Origin: Aegilops tauschii subsp. strangulata
Lineage: Eukaryota; Streptophyta; Magnoliopsida; Poales; Poaceae
Assembly (NCBI RefSeq): GCF_002575655.3
Contig: NC_053037.3
Span: 249,831,135-249,895,134 of the forward strand
Length of the DNA stretch: 64,000 nucleotides
Reading direction: 5' to 3'
Positions 32,486 to 43,762 of this stretch are shown here, piece after piece (within the stretch, counting starts at the first letter, position 1; every line of letters begins with the position of its first letter). The notes below the pieces were generated by a model, which saw nothing but the letters and a program-made list of their open reading frames with translations, searched no databases and was not told the origin of the DNA. Position numbers and translations under genes: made by a program.

Positions 32486-32935
32486 AATGCTGACAGAATA
32501 TTGGGGAAGAGTGCCTTATTAAGCAATGGTAAAGGAAGTAATGCAGATAAGGTTCAGGATAGTGACACATCCTTGTTGGTCTCCAACAAAGCTGATAAAA
32601 CAGTTAAGGAAGACTATCTTGAAGACAGCGATACAACCCCAAAGTCCTGTCTTGGTTTAGTGTTCGAGTTACTGGCCACTACCGCTTGCACAAGCTATTC
32701 AAACTCACTGTCTGAATCAGTTCGGTTTCTTGAGTCTCAACTACAAGTTGAAAGACATCGATCAGCTGTGCTGCGACAAGAAGCGGAAGGACCGCGGAAG
32801 TCCCTGGAGCATTCAGATGCATACTTTCTGGTGCAACAGCAAGCGTTGGAGGATTTTAGCGCCAAACAGGACAAAGCTAATAAGCTTGCTAAGCTTATTG
32901 CCAGCATGGTGGATACCCAGGATAACGTTTCTTGA
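32486..32935 (+). CDS. Last exon of the TNPA-like gene, coiled coil
   Basis: Begins after TTTCTTTAG with NADRILGKSALLSNGKG, as expected right after the En/Spm core, and runs open to TGA at 32933-32935. Then come an acidic/serine linker and a heptad-rich helix (SVRFLESQLQVERHRSAVLR and on to LAKLIASMVD). Coiled coils are usual at the C-terminus of these proteins and mediate multimerisation. No frameshift is seen. Confidence 0.6.
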   Translation, partial: NADRILGKSALLSNGKGSNADKVQDSDTSLLVSNKADKTVKEDYLEDSDTTPKSCLGLVFELLATTACTSYSNSLSESVRFLESQLQVERHRSAVLRQEAEGPRKSLEHSDAYFLVQQQALEDFSAKQDKANKLAKLIASMVDTQDNVS

Positions 32936-33255
32936 GCTCTTCTGAAGTTGTTTCAGTTATGCTCTGTTTTTGTTGACGCGTTTATTTGCACTGGTGGCCA
33001 ATTTTGACGGCCAGTGTATGTAATATGTTGCTTTGTTCCCTATATTTGCACTGGTGGCGAACTTTGATGCCCAATGGATGTAATATGTGTAATAGCGGTA
33101 ATAGGCTAGCGTTAATTGCTTGCTTATTTATTTCCTTATTGTCTTGTTTAGTTGTTTGCTTGTAGTCACTGCAGTTCTTTTTCTGTGTTTTTCTAGTGGC
33201 CACAATAGCCTATTTTTGGTAACTAGGCCAAAATAATCATGGCAACACACAGACT
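32936..33255 (+). other. 3' untranslated/intergenic part of the CACTA
   Basis: Contains a 70-bp near-duplication: TTTGCACTGGTGGC at 32985 and 33046, each followed by AATTTTGACG/AACTTTGATG and GGATGTAATATG-like words. Probably the gene's 3' UTR. No frame. Confidence 0.5.
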
Positions 33256-34508
33256 GTTGTAACCATGGGCCTCCTACAGGCCGTATGATCCATGGGCCTT
33301 CTTCCGGCCGTAGGATCCATTGGCCTTCTATACGGGCCTTAGGATTCATGGGCCTTCTACGGGCCGTAGGGTCCATGGGCCTTCTACGGGCCGTACGATC
33401 CATGGGCCTTCTACGGGCCGTACGATCCATGGGCCTCATACGGGCCGTTGGATCCATGGGCCTTCTACGGGGCGTATCATCATTTCGCCAATCATGGGCC
33501 GTACTATTCGTGGACCATACGGGTCATTAATAGGCCGTATTTGATAACTCTATGAAAACTATGGCCCAACGCATTAACGGTCTACAAACGGGCCGACTGT
33601 AACGACGGGCTGAATTTGGCCCACAAGCAGAAAATGACAGTAACGGGTCGTATGTAACCGAATGCTGCAAATGAGCCCAAGAATCAATGGGCCCTGAGAA
33701 GGCCGAAAGATAACTTGGGCTGGAAACGGCCCAATGGAATAACGAGTCGTTAATGGGTATAAAGTGATACACTGTTCATTACGGGACAGCTTCACCATGG
33801 GCCGTTAATGGGCCAAGAGTTACAAAGGGCCTCATATGGGCCGAAAGAAGTCATGGGCCACACATGGGCCGGAAGTTAAAACGGGCTGGAATCATATTTG
33901 ACGGCCCAGATGACGCTACTGGGCCTAATTCGGAGAGGTCGTAACGGGCCCTGGGTTAGCGGGTTGTAAATGGGCTAAATGCGAACAGGCCGTTAATAGG
34001 CTTTCCGTGGGCCGGCCCGCCACCTTTTGACCAAGTCAAACGGGCCGGCCTTTTCACAGGAATGGGCCTCTGTTGGGCCGTGCCATGTGTCGCCGTATCA
34101 TAGGTGCCTTCGGTCCAATGAGTGGATGACATCTGTCCCAACGGTGAGCCGACACGTGTTTCCTCCAGCCAATGATGATTTTACACGTGGAAAATCCCCA
34201 TTGGTCGGGGCTGTTAACGGGTTATCGGATCCAAAACCGGACCCGATAACTTAACGACGTTCCGTTACGGTGGATGCCACGTGTCGGTCACCCTTGACGA
34301 AAGCACTTCTGTGACACACGATTTATCGTCATGGAAGTGGACACTTTCGTGATGATAATTTTGGTAATGTCATGGAACACTTCTACGACATCACAGGTAT
34401 GACTATCATGATTCTGTCATAAAATCGTCATGGATGTACATGCATGACAAAAAACGCAACCTACTTTGACAAACACGTATCATCACGGAAGTGTTTTTTT
34501 TTGTAGTG
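33256..34508. repeat. CACTA subterminal repeat region and terminal repeat
   Basis: From 33263 to 33480 there are eight tandem copies of a 27-bp unit close to CCATGGGCCTTCTACGGGCC + GTAGGAT. Scattered GGGCC/GGCCC motifs in both orientations then continue to about 34080, about one per 25 bp. The last 200 bp carry hairpin-like CATGACA/TGTCATG and ACTTCCGTGATG/CATCACGGAAGT words, ending at TGTAGTG. Such arrays are binding sites for the TNPA-type protein of the same element. Confidence 0.75.
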
Positions 34509-35615
34509 TTCCCTTAGTCCTTACTAAGGATAATTTTGACCGTTGTCCAGTGATCTACTCTTAGATCACTATTGTACCCCCTTGCCAAACTCATGGCAAG
34601 GTACACAATAGGTCTGGTACACAGCACAACATATTTTATAGAACCTATGACTGTGGCATAGGGAATGACTTTCATTCTCTTTCTATTATCGTGGTCGGGT
34701 TTTGAGTCTTACCCAACTTTACACCTTGTAATACAGACAAGAACTCCTTCTCTGACAGATCCATTTTAAACTCTTTTAAAAACTTGTCAAGGTATTTACT
34801 CATTGAAAAATCTTATCAAGCGTCTTGATCTATCTATAGATCTTGATGCCCAATATGTAAGCAGCTTCACCGAGGTCTTTCATTGAAAAACTCTTATTCA
34901 AGTATCCCTTTATGCTATCCAGAAATTCTATATCATTTCCAATCAACAATATGTCATCCACATATAATATTAGAAATGCTACAGAGCTCCCACTCACTTT
35001 CTTGTAAATACAGGCTTCACCGCAAGTCTGTAAAAAACTATATGCTTTGATCAACTCATCAAAATGTATATTCCAACTCCGAGATGCTTGCACCAGTCCA
35101 TAGATGGATCGCTGGAGCTTGCACACCTTGTTAGTACCTTTAGGATTGACAAAACCTTCTAGTTGCATCATATACAACTCTTCTTTAAGAAATATCTATT
35201 TAAGGAATGTAGTTTTGACATCCATTTGCCAGATTTCATAAAATATGGCAATTGCTAACATGATTCAGACGGATTTAAGCATCACTACAGTTGAGAAAAT
35301 CTCATTGTAGTCAACAGTAATGATTCTAACACCCATGTATCTTTGGTGCTGATCATGTTTTGCTCGTGGAAGAGGCTTAGTCAACGGGTCTACAACATTC
35401 AGATCCCTGTGTATCTTGCAAATTTCTATGTCCCCTTCCGACACTTGATGACGGATGGAATTGAAGCGTCTCTTGATATGCTTGGTTCTCTTGTGAAATC
35501 TGGATTCCTTTGCCAAGGCAATTGCACCAGTATTGTCACAAAAGATTTTCATTGGACCTGATGCACTAGGTATGACACCTAGATCGTATATGAACTCCTT
35601 CATTCGCTTCATCCA
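34509..35615 (-). pseudogene. Scrambled copia pol fragment (RNase H tail, then RT)
   Basis: On the minus strand from 35612, the frame gives the RNase H tail (MKEFIYDLGVIPSASGPM, CDNTGAIALAKES, DPLTKPLPRAKHD). Without a break it then enters upstream RT sequence (VDYNEIFSTVVMLKS) and continues through EGFVNP, YGLVQASRSWN and LYVDDILLIGND to the CACTA end at 34509. In an intact element RNase H follows RT, so the order is reversed here. Several stops and frame changes are present. It is closely related to the copia element at 23475-27457. Confidence 0.75.
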
Positions 35616-36384
35616 AAATCTAGATCGTAATTATATATATAATTTTTGGCCTCGCGAAGGAGAAAGCATCGCTCAAGCTTGGGGGAGGCTTAAGTCAATG
35701 TTATATTCATGCCCCAATCATGAGCTCTCAAGAGAAATGATTATTCAAAATTTTTATGCCCGGCTTTCTCTCAACAATCGCTCCATGCTCGATACTTCTT
35801 GTGCTGGGTCTTTTATGATGAAGACTATTGAATTCAAATGGGATTTATTGGAAAGAATTAAACGCAACTCTGAAGATTGGGATTTCGATGATGGTAAGGA
35901 GTCAGGTATGACACCTAAGTTTGATTGTGTTAAATCTTTTATGGATACCGATGCTTTTCCTGGATTTAGCACTAAATATGGACTTGACTCTGAGATAGTA
36001 GCTTCTTTCTGTGAATCATTTGCTACTCATGTTGATCTCCCTAAGGAGAAGTGGTTTAAATATAATCCTCCCACTGAAGTAAAAGTAGTTGCACCTATTA
36101 CAGTTGAAGAAAAGACTATCACTTATAATGATCCTATTGTTCCTACTACTTATATTGAGAACCCACCTTTCCCTGTTAGGGTAAAGGATCATGCTAAAGC
36201 TTCAACTATGGTTCGTAAGAGTAATACTAGAACATATACACCTCCTGAGCAAATTAAAGTTGAACCTAGTATTGCTATGGTTAAAGATCTCTTGGCTGAT
36301 AATATTGATGGACATGTTATTTACTTCTGTGATCAAGCTGCTAGATTGCTAGACCCGATGCTAAGAAACATAGACCTGTTGTAG
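35616..36384 (+). pseudogene. gag: Athila-clade gag, C-terminal part
   Basis: The frame enters from copia sequence at about 35616 and then reads NFWPREGESIAQAWGRLKSM, FYARLSLNNRSMLDTSCAGS and on through a charged linker to TAG at 36382-36384. It corresponds to the second half of the Retrotrans_gag region in the element at 785-2641. The capsid N-terminus is absent. An in-frame upstream start exists only in the unrelated copia fragment, so it is not the real start. Confidence 0.75.
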
Positions 36385-39300
36385 GCATGCCTGTTATTTC
36401 TGTTAAAATAGGAGATCATTCTTATCATGGCTTATGTGATATGGGTGCTAGTGCCAGTGCAATACATTATTCCTTATATGAAGAAATTATGCATGATATT
36501 GCACCTGCTTAGGTAGAAGAAATTGATGTTACAATTAAGCTTGCCAATAGAGATACTATTTCACCAATTGGGATTGTTAGAGATGTTGGAGTCTTGTGTG
36601 GGAAAGTTAAATATCATGCTGATTTTCTTGTTCTTGGTTCCCCACAAGATGCCTTTTGTCCCATCATATTTGGTAGACCCTTCTTGAACACTTTCAATGC
36701 TAAGATAGATTGCGAAAAGGATGTTGTTACTATTGGTTTGGGAGATATGTCTCATGAGTTTAATTTTGCTAAGTTTCGTAGACAACCCCATGATAAAGAA
36801 TTGCCTAGTAAGGATGAAATTATTGGTCTTGCTTCTATTGCCGTGCCTCCTAATGATCCTTTAGAACAATATTTGCTAGACCATGAAAATGGTATGTTTA
36901 TGAATGAAAGAAGGGAAATAGATGAAGTATTCTTTAAACAGGGTCCTATTTTGAAACACAACTTGCCTGTTGAAATCTTAGGGGATCCTCCACCACCCAA
37001 GGGTGATCCCGTGTTTGAGCTTAAATCATTACCTAATACTCTTCAATATGCTTATCTTGATGAAAAGAAGATATATCCTGTTATTATTAGTGCTAACCTT
37101 TCAGAGCAGGAAGAGGAAAGATTATTGAAAACTCTGAAGAACCACCATGCTGCTATTGGATATACTCTTGATGATCTTAAGGGCATTAGTCCCACTCTAT
37201 GCCAACACAAAATAAAATTGGAAGAAGACGCCAAACCAGTTATTGATCACCAACGACGATTAAATCCTAAGATGAAAGAAGTGGTAAGAAAGGAAATACT
37301 AAAGCTCCTTGAGGCAGGTATAATTTATCCCGTTGCTGATAGTCAATGGGTAAGTCCTGTCCATTGTGTCCCTAAGAAGGGAGGTATTACTGTCGTTCCT
37401 AATGATAAAGATGAATTGATCCCGCAAAGAATTATTACAGGTTATAGGATGGTAATTGATTTCCGTAAGTTAAATAAAGCTACTAAAAAAGATCTTACCC
37501 TTTACCTTTTATTGATCAAATGCTAGAAAGATTATCCAAACATACACATTTTTGCTTTCTAGATGGTTACTCTAGTTTCTCTCAAATACCTGTGTCAGCG
37601 GAGGATCAAGAAAAGACCACTTTTACTTGCCGTTTCGGTACCTTTGCTTATAGACGTATGCCTTTTGGTTTATGTAATGCACCTGCTACCTTTCAAAGAT
37701 GCATGATGGCTATATTCTCTGACTTTTGTGAAAAGATTTGTGAGGTATTCATGGACGATTTCTCCATTTATGGATCCTCTTTTGATGATTCCTTAAGCAA
37801 CCTTGATCGAGTTTTGCAGAGATGTGAAGATACTAGTCTCGTCTTGAATTGGGAAAAGTGCCACTTTATGGTTAATGAAGGCATTGTCTTGGGGCATAAA
37901 ATTTCTGAAAGAGGTATTGAAGTTGATAAAGCTAAGGTTGATGCTATTGAAAAGATGCCATGTCCCAAGGACATTAAAGGTATAAGAAATTTCCTTGGTC
38001 ATGCCGGTTTTTATAGGAGGTTCATTAAGGACTTCTCTAAAATTTCTAGGCCTCTGACTAATCATTTGCAAAAGATATTCCTTTTGTCTTTGATGATGAT
38101 TGTGTAGAAGCGTTTGAAATACTTAAGAAAGCTTTGATTTCCGCACCTATTGTTCAGCCACCTGATTGGAATTTACCCTTTGAAATTATGTGTGATGCTA
38201 GCGATTATGCTGTAGGTGCTGTTCTAGGACATAGAGTTGATAAGAAACTAAATGTTATTCAATATGCTAGTAAAACTCTAGACACTGCTCAGAGAAATTA
38301 TGCTACTACTGAAAAGAATTCTTAGCAGTTGTATTTGCTTGTGATAAGTTCAGACCTTATATTGTTGATTCTAAAGTAACTGTTCACACTGATCATGCTG
38401 CTATTAAATATCTTATGGAAAAGAAAGATGCCTAACCTAGACTTATTAGATGGGTTCTCTTGCTACAAAAATTTGATTTGCATATTATTGATAGACAGGG
38501 AGCTGAGAACCCCGTTGCAAACACCTTGTCTAGGTTAGAGAATGTTCTTGATGACCCACTACCTATTAATGATAGCTTTCCTGATGAACAATTAGCTGTC
38601 ATAAATGCTTCTCGTACTGCTCCATGGTATGCTGATTATGCTAATTACATTGTTGCTAAATTCATACCACCTAGTTTCACATACCAGCAAAAGAAAAAGT
38701 TCTTCTATGATTTAAGACATTACTTCTGGGATGACCCACACCTTTATAAAGAAGGAGTAGATGGTGTTATTAGATGTTGTGTACCTGAGCATGAACAGGA
38801 ACAGATCCTATGCAAGTGTCACTCCGAGGCATATGGAGGACACCACGCTGGAGATAGAACTGCACATAAGGTAATACAATCCGGTTTTTATTGGCCTACT
38901 CTCTTCAAAGATGCCCGTAAGTTTGTCTTGTCTTGTGATGAATGTCGAAGAACTGGTAATATTAGTAGACGTCAAGAAATGCCTATGAATTATTCTCTTG
39001 TTATTGAACCGTTTGATGTTTGGGGCTTTGATTATATGGGACCGTTTCCTGCCTCTAATGGGTATACACATATTTTAGTTGCTACTGATTACGTTACTAA
39101 GTGGGTAGAAGTTATTCCAACTAGTAGTGCTGATCATAACACCTCTATTAAGATGCTTAAAGAAGTTATTATTCCGAGGTTTGGAGTCCCTAGATACTTA
39201 ATGACTGATGGTGGTTCACATTTTATTCATGGTGCTTTCCGTAAAATGTTTGCTAAGTATGATGTTAATCATAGAATTGCATCTCCATATCACCCACAGT

Positions 39301-39888
39301 CTAGTGGTCAAGTAGAATTGAGTAACAGAGAGCTAAAGTTAATTTTGCAAAAGACTGTTAATAGATCTAGAAAGAGTTGGTCCAAGAAACTTGATGATGC
39401 ATCATGGGCTTATAGAACTGCATATAAGAATCCTATGGGTATGTCTACGTATAAAATGGTTTATGGAAAAGCATGTCACTTACCTCTCGAACTAGAACAT
39501 AAGGCATATTGGGCCATTAAAGAGCTCAATTATGATTTCAAACTTGCCGGCAAGAAGAGGTTATTTGACATTAGCTCACTTGATGAATGGAGAACCCAGG
39601 CCTACGAGAATGCCAAACTGTTTAAAGAAAAAGTTAAAAGATGGCATGACAAAAGGATACAAAAGCGTGAGTTTAATGTAGGTGATTATGTTTTGCTTTT
39701 CAACTCTTTTAAGATTTTTTCCAGGAAAACTTCTCTCTAAATGGGAAGGCCCTTACGTTATCGAGGAGGTCTATCGTTCCGGTGCCATAAAAATCAACAA
39801 CTTTGAAGGCACAAATCCGAAGGTGGTGAACGGTCAAACAATCAAACATTATATCTCAGGTAATCCCGTAACCCGGAGGAATACATAA
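36385..39888 (+). pseudogene. pol: Athila-clade pol: protease, RT, RNase H, integrase, with breaks
   Basis: Protease blocks read LCDMGASASAIHYSLY (near 36430) and IIFGRPFLNT (near 36665), separated by TAG at 36510. RT follows (SPVHCVPKKGG, MPFGLCNAPATFQ, FMDDFSIYG near 37750), with frameshifts near 37490 and 38080. RNase H (IMCDASDYAVGAVLG) is followed by TAG at 38323 and TAA at 38433. Integrase from 38460 is open: HHCC finger (GGHHAGD through CDECRRTGN), catalytic D in ATDYVTKW, D in LMTDGGSHF and E in SGQVELSNREL. A last frameshift near 39720 precedes the tail (VVNGQTIKHYISG). With three stops and three frameshifts it is inactive. Confidence 0.85.
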
Positions 39889-40254
39889 GAGACACTTTCC
39901 AGAACGTTTCAGACTCCGAAAAGGAATAGGTATGTGGTACGGTAAGTAATCCGACTCCAAAACAGTCCTAATAGCAATTCTTCTCCGTTTTGGAATATTT
40001 AAGAAAACAGGAAAATAAGAAGTAGTCCGGAAAGAACACGAGGCGTCCATAAGGGTGGAGGGCGCGCCCTACCCCCGGGCGCGCCCCCTGCCTCGTGGGC
40101 ACCTCGTGTGCTCTCCGGACTCCGTTTTCTTGCACGATACTTCTTTTGGTCGGTAAAAATTCATTATATAATCTCCCGAAGGTTTTGACCACCGTATCAC
40201 GCAAAAATCCTCTGTTTTTGTTTCGAGCTGTTTCTGCCACAGATTTAGAGCAAG

Positions 40255-40710
40255 ATGTCTTCTCAAGAGTCAGTCGGGGAGAGTCGGGTGTCCCACCCGA
40301 CGCCAGGTCCAGGAGCAAACAGCGATGCTTATCACTTTGGGCCACCAACGGAGGATGAGATGGAGGCCGACTTGAAAAGGATAGATGCTACGGAGGAGGA
40401 TCAAGAAGTTACCTCTCGTTTCCAAGCCGGATTCACGATGGGGGAACTACAGAGCTCAGCCATTCCAAACTCGGTCATCCCTTCCAATGTTAAATTTCTT
40501 TCTTACGAAAATATGAAAAAGAGTGTCACTTGTTCTCCAGCAACTATGCAACATCCATGGGTGAAAGGAGCTTTAGCCGTCACTGGTAAGCTCCGCAAGG
40601 AAAATATGGACCTCAAGCAGCAGGTCAATAAGCTCGAGGAGGAGAATCGCATCCTGAGGGGCATTATCGCCAAGAAGATCACGCCACCACTACCGAAGAA
40701 GGAAACGTAA
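40255..40710 (+). CDS. Extra ORF downstream of pol, coiled-coil protein
   Basis: This open 151-residue frame lies between integrase and the 3' LTR, where Athila-clade elements may carry env-like or additional genes. The N-terminus is polar (MSSQESVGESRVSHPTPGPG). The middle has FQAGFTMGELQSSAIPNSVI. The C-terminus is a heptad helix (LRKENMDLKQQVNKLEEENR) ending in a basic tail. There is no signal peptide or transmembrane segment, so it is not an envelope protein. That it stays open while pol has six breaks is notable, but its short length makes this weak evidence. Function unknown. Confidence 0.6.
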   Translation: MSSQESVGESRVSHPTPGPGANSDAYHFGPPTEDEMEADLKRIDATEEDQEVTSRFQAGFTMGELQSSAIPNSVIPSNVKFLSYENMKKSVTCSPATMQHPWVKGALAVTGKLRKENMDLKQQVNKLEEENRILRGIIAKKITPPLPKKET

Positions 40711-42249
40711 TCACATGGGTATGGGCACTCCCCTTGGCAACTGCCAAGCTTGGAGGAGGTGCCCCGGTATCGTATCACCATCACACTCCTATCTTTACCG
40801 TTTTACTTAGTTTGATCATTTTGGTAATATCTTGATCTAGTAGAATAAAGTTTTGGTATGAATTAGTTTTGAGTTTTGCTTTGTGATCCCTCTATGTAAT
40901 CGAGTCCGTGAGCTATATATAATAAAGATTGGTGTTGAGTCAAGGGCTTTGCTATCTTGCTATGATCTTAAGTGCATAAAAGAGTAAAAAGAAATCAAGA
41001 GATCATATTGATCTTATGGAAAGTAATGCCTTCACATATAGAGAGTATGATGATTAAAAGTTGTTGAGAGTTGGCAAACATAGTTTTGGTCATCGTTGCA
41101 ATTAATAGGAAGTAATAAAGAAAGAGAGGTTCTCACATATAAATATACTATCTTGGACATCTTTTATGATTGTGAGCACTCATTAAAATATGATATGATA
41201 AAGAGTTGATGTTGGACAAGGAAGACAACGTAATGGGTTATGTTTTCTCACATCTTAGTTAAAGTATATTGTCATGGATCATTCAACATGTTGAGCTTGC
41301 TTTTCCCCCTCATGCTAGCCAAATTCCTTGCACCAAGTAGAGATACTACTTGTGCTTCCAAATATCCTTAAACCCAGTTTTGCCATGAGAGTCCACCATA
41401 CCTACCTATGGATTGAGTAAGATCCTTCAAGTAAGTTGTCATGTTGCATGCAATAAAAATTGCTCTCTAAATATGTATGACTTATTAGTGTGGAGAAAAT
41501 AAGCTTCATACGATCTTGTGATATGGAAGTAATAAAAGTGACGGACTGCATAATAAAGGTTCATATCACAAGTGGTAATATAAAGTGACGTTCTTTTGCA
41601 TTAAGATTTCGTGCATCCAACCATAAAAGCACATGACAACCTCTGCTTCCCTCTGCGAAAGGCCTATCTTTTACATTATGCAAGAGTCAAGGTGATCTTC
41701 ACCTTTCCCGTTTACATTTTATCCTTTGGCAAGCACCTCGTGTTGGAAAGCTCCTGATATATATATCCAATTGGATGTAAGTTAGCATGAACTATTATTG
41801 TTGACATTACCCTTGAGGTAAAAGATTGGGAGGCAACACTATAAGCCCCTATCTTTCTTTGTGTCTGATTAAAACTCCATAACCAGAAGTATTGTGTGAG
41901 TGTTAGCAATTGTGAAAGACTAAATGGTAGTTGAGTATGTGGACTTGCTGAAAAGCTCTAATGTTGACTGTTTCCTATGTTATGATAAATTGCAATTGCT
42001 TCAATGACTGAGATTATAGTTTGTTAGTTCTCAATGAAGTTTCTGATTTATACTTGACATTGCGAATAGATTGTTACTTGAGCATAAGAAATCATATGAC
42101 AATATATATATGTTGTTGTTATAAGAATGATCATGATGCCCTCATGTCCGTATTTTATTTTTATCGACACCTCTATCTCTAAACATGTGGACATATTTTT
42201 CAATATCGGCTTCCGCCTGAGGACAAGCGAGGTCTAAGCTTGGGGGAGT
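40711..42249 (+). other. 3' untranslated region of the Athila-clade element
   Basis: AT-rich, without a frame of interest. It ends in the polypurine tract AAGCTTGGGGGAG (42236-42248), which primes plus-strand synthesis next to the LTR. Nothing else is recognised. Confidence 0.6.
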
Positions 42250-43762
42250 TGATACGTCCATTTTGCATTATGCTTTTATATCGATATTTATTGCATTATG
42301 GGCTGTTATGTCACGTTATGTCACAATACTTATGGCTATTCTCTCTTATTTTACAAGGTTTACATAAAGAGGGAGAATGCCGACAGCTGGGATTCTGGGC
42401 TGGAAAAGGAGCAAATATTGGAGACCTATTCTGCACAGCTCCAAAAGTCCTGAAACTCCACGAAAGTCATTTTGGGAATTAATAAAAAATATTGAGCGGA
42501 AGAAATACCTGAGGGGCCACCCACCATCCACGAGGGTGGGGGGCGTGCCCTACCCCCTGGGAGCGCCCCTGCCTCGTGGGCCACCTGGCAGCCCTCCGGT
42601 GCCCATCTTCTTCTATATGAAGTCTTTTACCCTGAAAAAAAAATCATAAGCAAGATTTCGGGATGAAACTCCACCGCCACGAGGCGGAACCTTGGCGGAA
42701 CCAATCTAGGGCTCCGGCGGAGCTGTTCTGCCGGGGAAACTTCCCTCCGGGAGGGGGAAATCATCATCATCGTCATCATCAACGATCCTCTCATCAGGAG
42801 GGGGTCAATCTCCATCAACATCTTCACCAGCACCATCTCCTCTCAAACCCTAGTTCATCTCTTGTATCCAATCTTTGTACCAGAACCTCAGATTGGTACG
42901 TGTGGGTTGCTAGTAGTGTTGATTACTCCTTGTAGTTGATGCTAGTTGGTTTATCCGGTGGAAGATTATTTGTTCAGATCCTTAATGCATATTAATACCC
43001 CTCTGATCATGAACATGAATATGCTTTGTGAGTAGTTACGTTTGTTCCTGAGGACATGGGTGAAGTCTTGCTATTAGTAGTCATGTGAATTTGGTATTCG
43101 TTCGATATTTTGATGAGATGTATGTTGTCTCTCCTCTAGTGGTGTTATGTGAACGTCGACTACATGGCACTTCACCATTATTTGGGCCTAGAGGAAGGCA
43201 TTGGGAAGTAATAAGTAGATGATGGGTTGCTAGAGTGACAGAAGCTTAAACCCTAGTTTATAAGTTGCTTTGTAAGGGGCTGATTTGGATCCATATGTTT
43301 CATGCTATGGTTAGGTTTACCTTAATACTTCTTTTGTAGTTGCGGATGCTTGCAATAGGGGTTAATCATAAGTGGGATGCTTGTCCAAGAAAGGGCAGTA
43401 CCCAAGCACCGGTCCACCCACATTTCAAATTATCAAAGTAACGAACGCGATTCATATGAGCGTGATGAAAACTAGCTTGACGATAATTCCCATGTGTCCT
43501 CGGGAGCGCTTTTCTCATTATAAGAACTTGTCCGGGCTTGTCCTTTGCTACAAAAAGGATTGGGCCACCTTGCTGCCCTTTATTTACTTTTTGCTTGTTA
43601 CCCGTTACAAATTATCTTATCACAAAACTATCCGTTACCTACAGTTTCAGTGCTTGCAGAGAATACCTTACTGAAAACCGCCTGTCATTTCCTTCTACTC
43701 CTCGTTGAGTTCGACACTCTTACTTATCGAATGGACTACGATAGATCCCCTACACTTGTGGG
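42250..43762 (+). repeat. 3' LTR of the Athila-clade element, missing its last bases
   Basis: Begins TGATACGTCCATTTTGCATT after the purine tract and ends CCTACACTTGTGGG at 43762. The LTR at 2720-4123 continues this last block as TTGTGGGTTATCA, so about six bases are lost. The next sequence starts with GGGCC, and the shared GGG suggests joining at a microhomology. Contains GC-rich GGGAGCGCCCC-type words near 42560. Confidence 0.8.

Larger units (their letters stand above)
28218..34508 (+). mobile_element. CACTA (En/Spm) DNA transposon, right part with terminus
   Basis: The right terminus is TTTTTTTTTGTAGTG, ending at 34508, the complement of CACTACAAAAAA, with a subterminal array of direct repeats just inside. 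Upstream are exons of a Ptta/En/Spm TNPA-like gene. The left terminus is not in evidence; part of the element probably lies left of the inserted copia element (21350-22229). A 3-bp target duplication (TTC at 34509-34511 on the right) cannot be confirmed. A transposase (TNPD-like) gene is not visible, so it was probably non-autonomous. Confidence 0.75.
35616..43762 (+). mobile_element. Athila-clade Ty3/gypsy element, 5'-truncated
   Basis: It starts inside gag and continues with protease, RT, RNase H, integrase, an extra ORF (40255), a long 3' untranslated region and a purine tract AAGCTTGGGGGAG before the 3' LTR at 42250. The 5' LTR and gag N-terminus are missing. RT carries FMDDFSIYG, the Athila/Tat-type catalytic box. 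Multiple stops and frameshifts make it a relic. Its right end has lost the last few LTR bases and touches an Angela-like LTR piece. Confidence 0.85.

Noticed and set aside
33256..33480. Regular 27-bp units considered as a CRISPR array.
   Set aside because: Units are contiguous without unique spacers, in a plant transposon terminus.
33128..33544. Repetitive frames (MDRTARRRPMD-like and SMGLLRAV-like) in the CACTA subterminal repeats.
   Set aside because: A 27-bp repeat is a multiple of three, so it yields repeated frames in all phases; both strands are equally open.
35533..35615. Possible gag start upstream of 35616.
   Set aside because: The bases belong to the antisense copia fragment; the join merely happens to be open.
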